Assembly (NCBI RefSeq): GCF_030811455.1
Contig: NZ_JAUSQU010000001.1
Span: forward strand, 3,038,001 to 3,102,000
Length of the DNA stretch: 64,000 nucleotides
Direction: 5' to 3'
From: Streptosporangium lutulentum
Lineage (GTDB): Bacteria; Actinomycetota; Actinomycetes; Streptosporangiales; Streptosporangiaceae
Both the position numbers and the translations under genes were made by a program. Shown piece after piece: positions 62,914 to 64,000 of the stretch; the stretch's first letter is position 1; each line of letters begins with the position of its first letter. Under the pieces are notes generated by a model. That model saw only the letters and a program-made list of their open reading frames with translations. It searched no databases and was not told where the DNA came from.

Positions 62914-63891
62914 ATGCGATACATCAAGCTGCGCGACCTGGAGGTTTCCCGGATCGGACTGGGCGCGATGGGCATGTCGCACGGCTACACCGGCGCCGGC
63001 ACCGACGAGGCGGAATCCATCCGCACCGTCCACCGGGCCCTGGAGCTAGGCGTCACCTTGATCGACACAGCCGAGATCTACGGCCCCTACACCAACGAGG
63101 AACTTCTCGGCCGGGCCTTGAAGGGGCACCGTGACCAGGTGGTGCTGGCGACGAAATTCGGCTTGATCGCACACGCCGGCGCGGGCCCCTGGAATCTGGA
63201 CAGCAGTCCGAACAACATCCGCACCTCGGTCGAAGGCTCACTGAAGCGGTTGGGCACCGACCACATCGACCTGTACTACCAGCACCGGGTCGACCCGGAC
63301 ACACCCATCGAGGAGACCGTCGGCGTCCTGTCCGAGCTGGTCGAGCAGGGCAAGATCCGCACGATCGGCCTGTCGGAGGCCGGACCCGAGACCATCCGCC
63401 GCGCCCACGCCGTCCACCCGATCACCGCGGTCCAGTCGGAATACTCCCTATGGACCCGGGGCCTGGAGGAGCGGGTGCTGCCGCTGCTGCGCGAGCTGCG
63501 CATCGGGCTGGTGCCCTTCTCACCGCTGGGCCGCGGTTTCCTCACCGGGAAGATCCGCTCCACCGAAGGCTTCGCCGAAGACGACTTCCGCCACGACAAC
63601 CCGCGCTTCACCGGTGAGAACTTCCAGCGCAACCTGCGTATCGCCGACGAGGTCCAAACCGTCGCCGCCGAGGCCGGCGCCACCCCGGCCCAGGTCGCCC
63701 TCGCGTGGTTGCTGGCCCAAGGCGACGACATCGCCCCCATCCCCGGCACCAAGCGCGTCAGCCGCGTTGAGGAGAACACCGCCGCCGACGCCGTCCAGCT
63801 GACCGATGAACAACTCGCCAAGCTCGCCGGCCTGCCCCCGGCCTCCGGTGACACCCACACCGAGGCCGCCCTGCGCATGCTGGAGCGCTGA
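62914..63891 (+). CDS. Aldo/keto reductase
   Basis: 325-residue NADPH-dependent reductase of the AKR13/YakC-like group. VSRIGLGAMGMSHGY is at the N-terminus, LIDTAEIYGPYTNEELLGRA carries the catalytic Asp and Tyr, VVLATKFG the Lys and DLYYQHRVDP the His. FSPLGRGFLTGKI and PIPGTKRVSRVEEN form the cofactor-binding region. ATG 62914 follows AAGGAGAT. Substrate unknown. A second reductase begins 64 bases downstream, probably in the same operon. Confidence 0.92.
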   Translation: MRYIKLRDLEVSRIGLGAMGMSHGYTGAGTDEAESIRTVHRALELGVTLIDTAEIYGPYTNEELLGRALKGHRDQVVLATKFGLIAHAGAGPWNLDSSPNNIRTSVEGSLKRLGTDHIDLYYQHRVDPDTPIEETVGVLSELVEQGKIRTIGLSEAGPETIRRAHAVHPITAVQSEYSLWTRGLEERVLPLLRELRIGLVPFSPLGRGFLTGKIRSTEGFAEDDFRHDNPRFTGENFQRNLRIADEVQTVAAEAGATPAQVALAWLLAQGDDIAPIPGTKRVSRVEENTAADAVQLTDEQLAKLAGLPPASGDTHTEAALRMLER

Positions 63892-63955
63892 CCCACGTCA
63901 CAGGCCCGAGCCCCGTCCGTGCCATCCTCACCACCCCCCACGAAAAGGGCAACCC

Positions 63956-64000
63956 ATGCAGAGCGTCACCTTGGACAACGGCCTGGAGATGCCCCTCCTG
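63956..64000 (+). CDS. Second aldo/keto reductase, start only
   Basis: ATG 63956, behind AAAAGGGC, encodes QSVTLDNGLEMPLL, the usual N-terminus of 2,5-diketo-gluconate-reductase-type aldo/keto reductases. The gene runs off the window end. Confidence 0.7.
   Translation, partial: MQSVTLDNGLEMPLL

Noticed and set aside
1-64000. CRISPR array
   Set aside because: No regularly spaced direct repeats of 25-40 bp were seen; the only tandem repeats are the 11-bp GC repeat and the Ig-module repeats.

Overview
The window is high-GC DNA with actinomycete features: GTG and TTG starts, strong purine-rich ribosome binding sites, and families typical of filamentous Actinobacteria (two-domain laccase, BtpA/SIS pair, ECF42-DGPF remnant, nSTAND-WD40 NTPase, giant secreted subtilase, SUKH and Imm49 immunity genes). 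A Streptosporangiaceae-like genome is my best guess from the gene mix, but no rRNA or tRNA was found to confirm it. The density of insertion sequences and broken genes suggests a chromosome arm, an accessory island or a plasmid.

0-14.6 kb is a nested insertion-sequence graveyard. A secreted S1 protease is cut by an IS3 fragment, which is cut by an IS256 copy. That IS256 copy holds an IS3 element (IS-Y, 1313 bp) and ends at an ISAzo13 element. A second, inverted IS256 fragment closes the structure. After a short VOC gene and a truncated small ORF come two inverted 1590-bp copies of another IS3-type element (IS-X). One of them holds a full IS-Y copy followed by a 5'-truncated IS-Y copy. Target duplications and split reading frames let several events be ordered, including a small inversion between the IS-X copies. 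A serine recombinase that has lost its catalytic serine ends this region.

14.6-24.4 kb holds a possible MITE, a kinase-like phosphotransferase, a BtpA/SIS sugar-type pair, an intact IS3 element, a frameshifted MerR with a MerT-like membrane protein, a YnfA/lamin-tail chimera, and a PadR-membrane protein operon with a visible operator. 24.4-29.3 kb holds two inverted IS982 copies bracketing a SUKH-4 immunity gene, followed by a SUKH-1 gene. No toxin is nearby.

29.4-38.2 kb is a mix of intact genes (MFS exporter, DGPF protein, DUF998 protein, small secreted protein) and damaged ones: an ECF42 sigma factor with an internal deletion, a frameshifted MDR oxidoreductase, an APH lacking its N-lobe, an SDR whose catalytic Tyr is His, and an IS5 remnant. 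38.9-46.0 kb is a coherent secreted copper/oxidation cluster: Tat-exported small laccase, a 1335-residue ThuA / discoidin / PQQ-dehydrogenase-type / PKD / DUF1080 protein, and a cupredoxin with four repeated Ig-like modules. An operator-like palindrome overlaps a TTGACA box upstream.

46.7-55.9 kb holds a 1301-residue membrane-anchored nSTAND1-WD40 protein, the best candidate for a defence or cell-death sensor here, then a TrmB/LuxR-type regulator divergent from a 1296-residue secreted S8 peptidase. 56.2-64.0 kb holds a partial Imm49 gene, a WxL-like / DUF916 surface-protein pair, a string of gene fragments (recombinase HTH, MFS, cupin, IS5, LacI, XRE), a phosphotransferase and an aldo/keto reductase, with the start of a second reductase at the window end.
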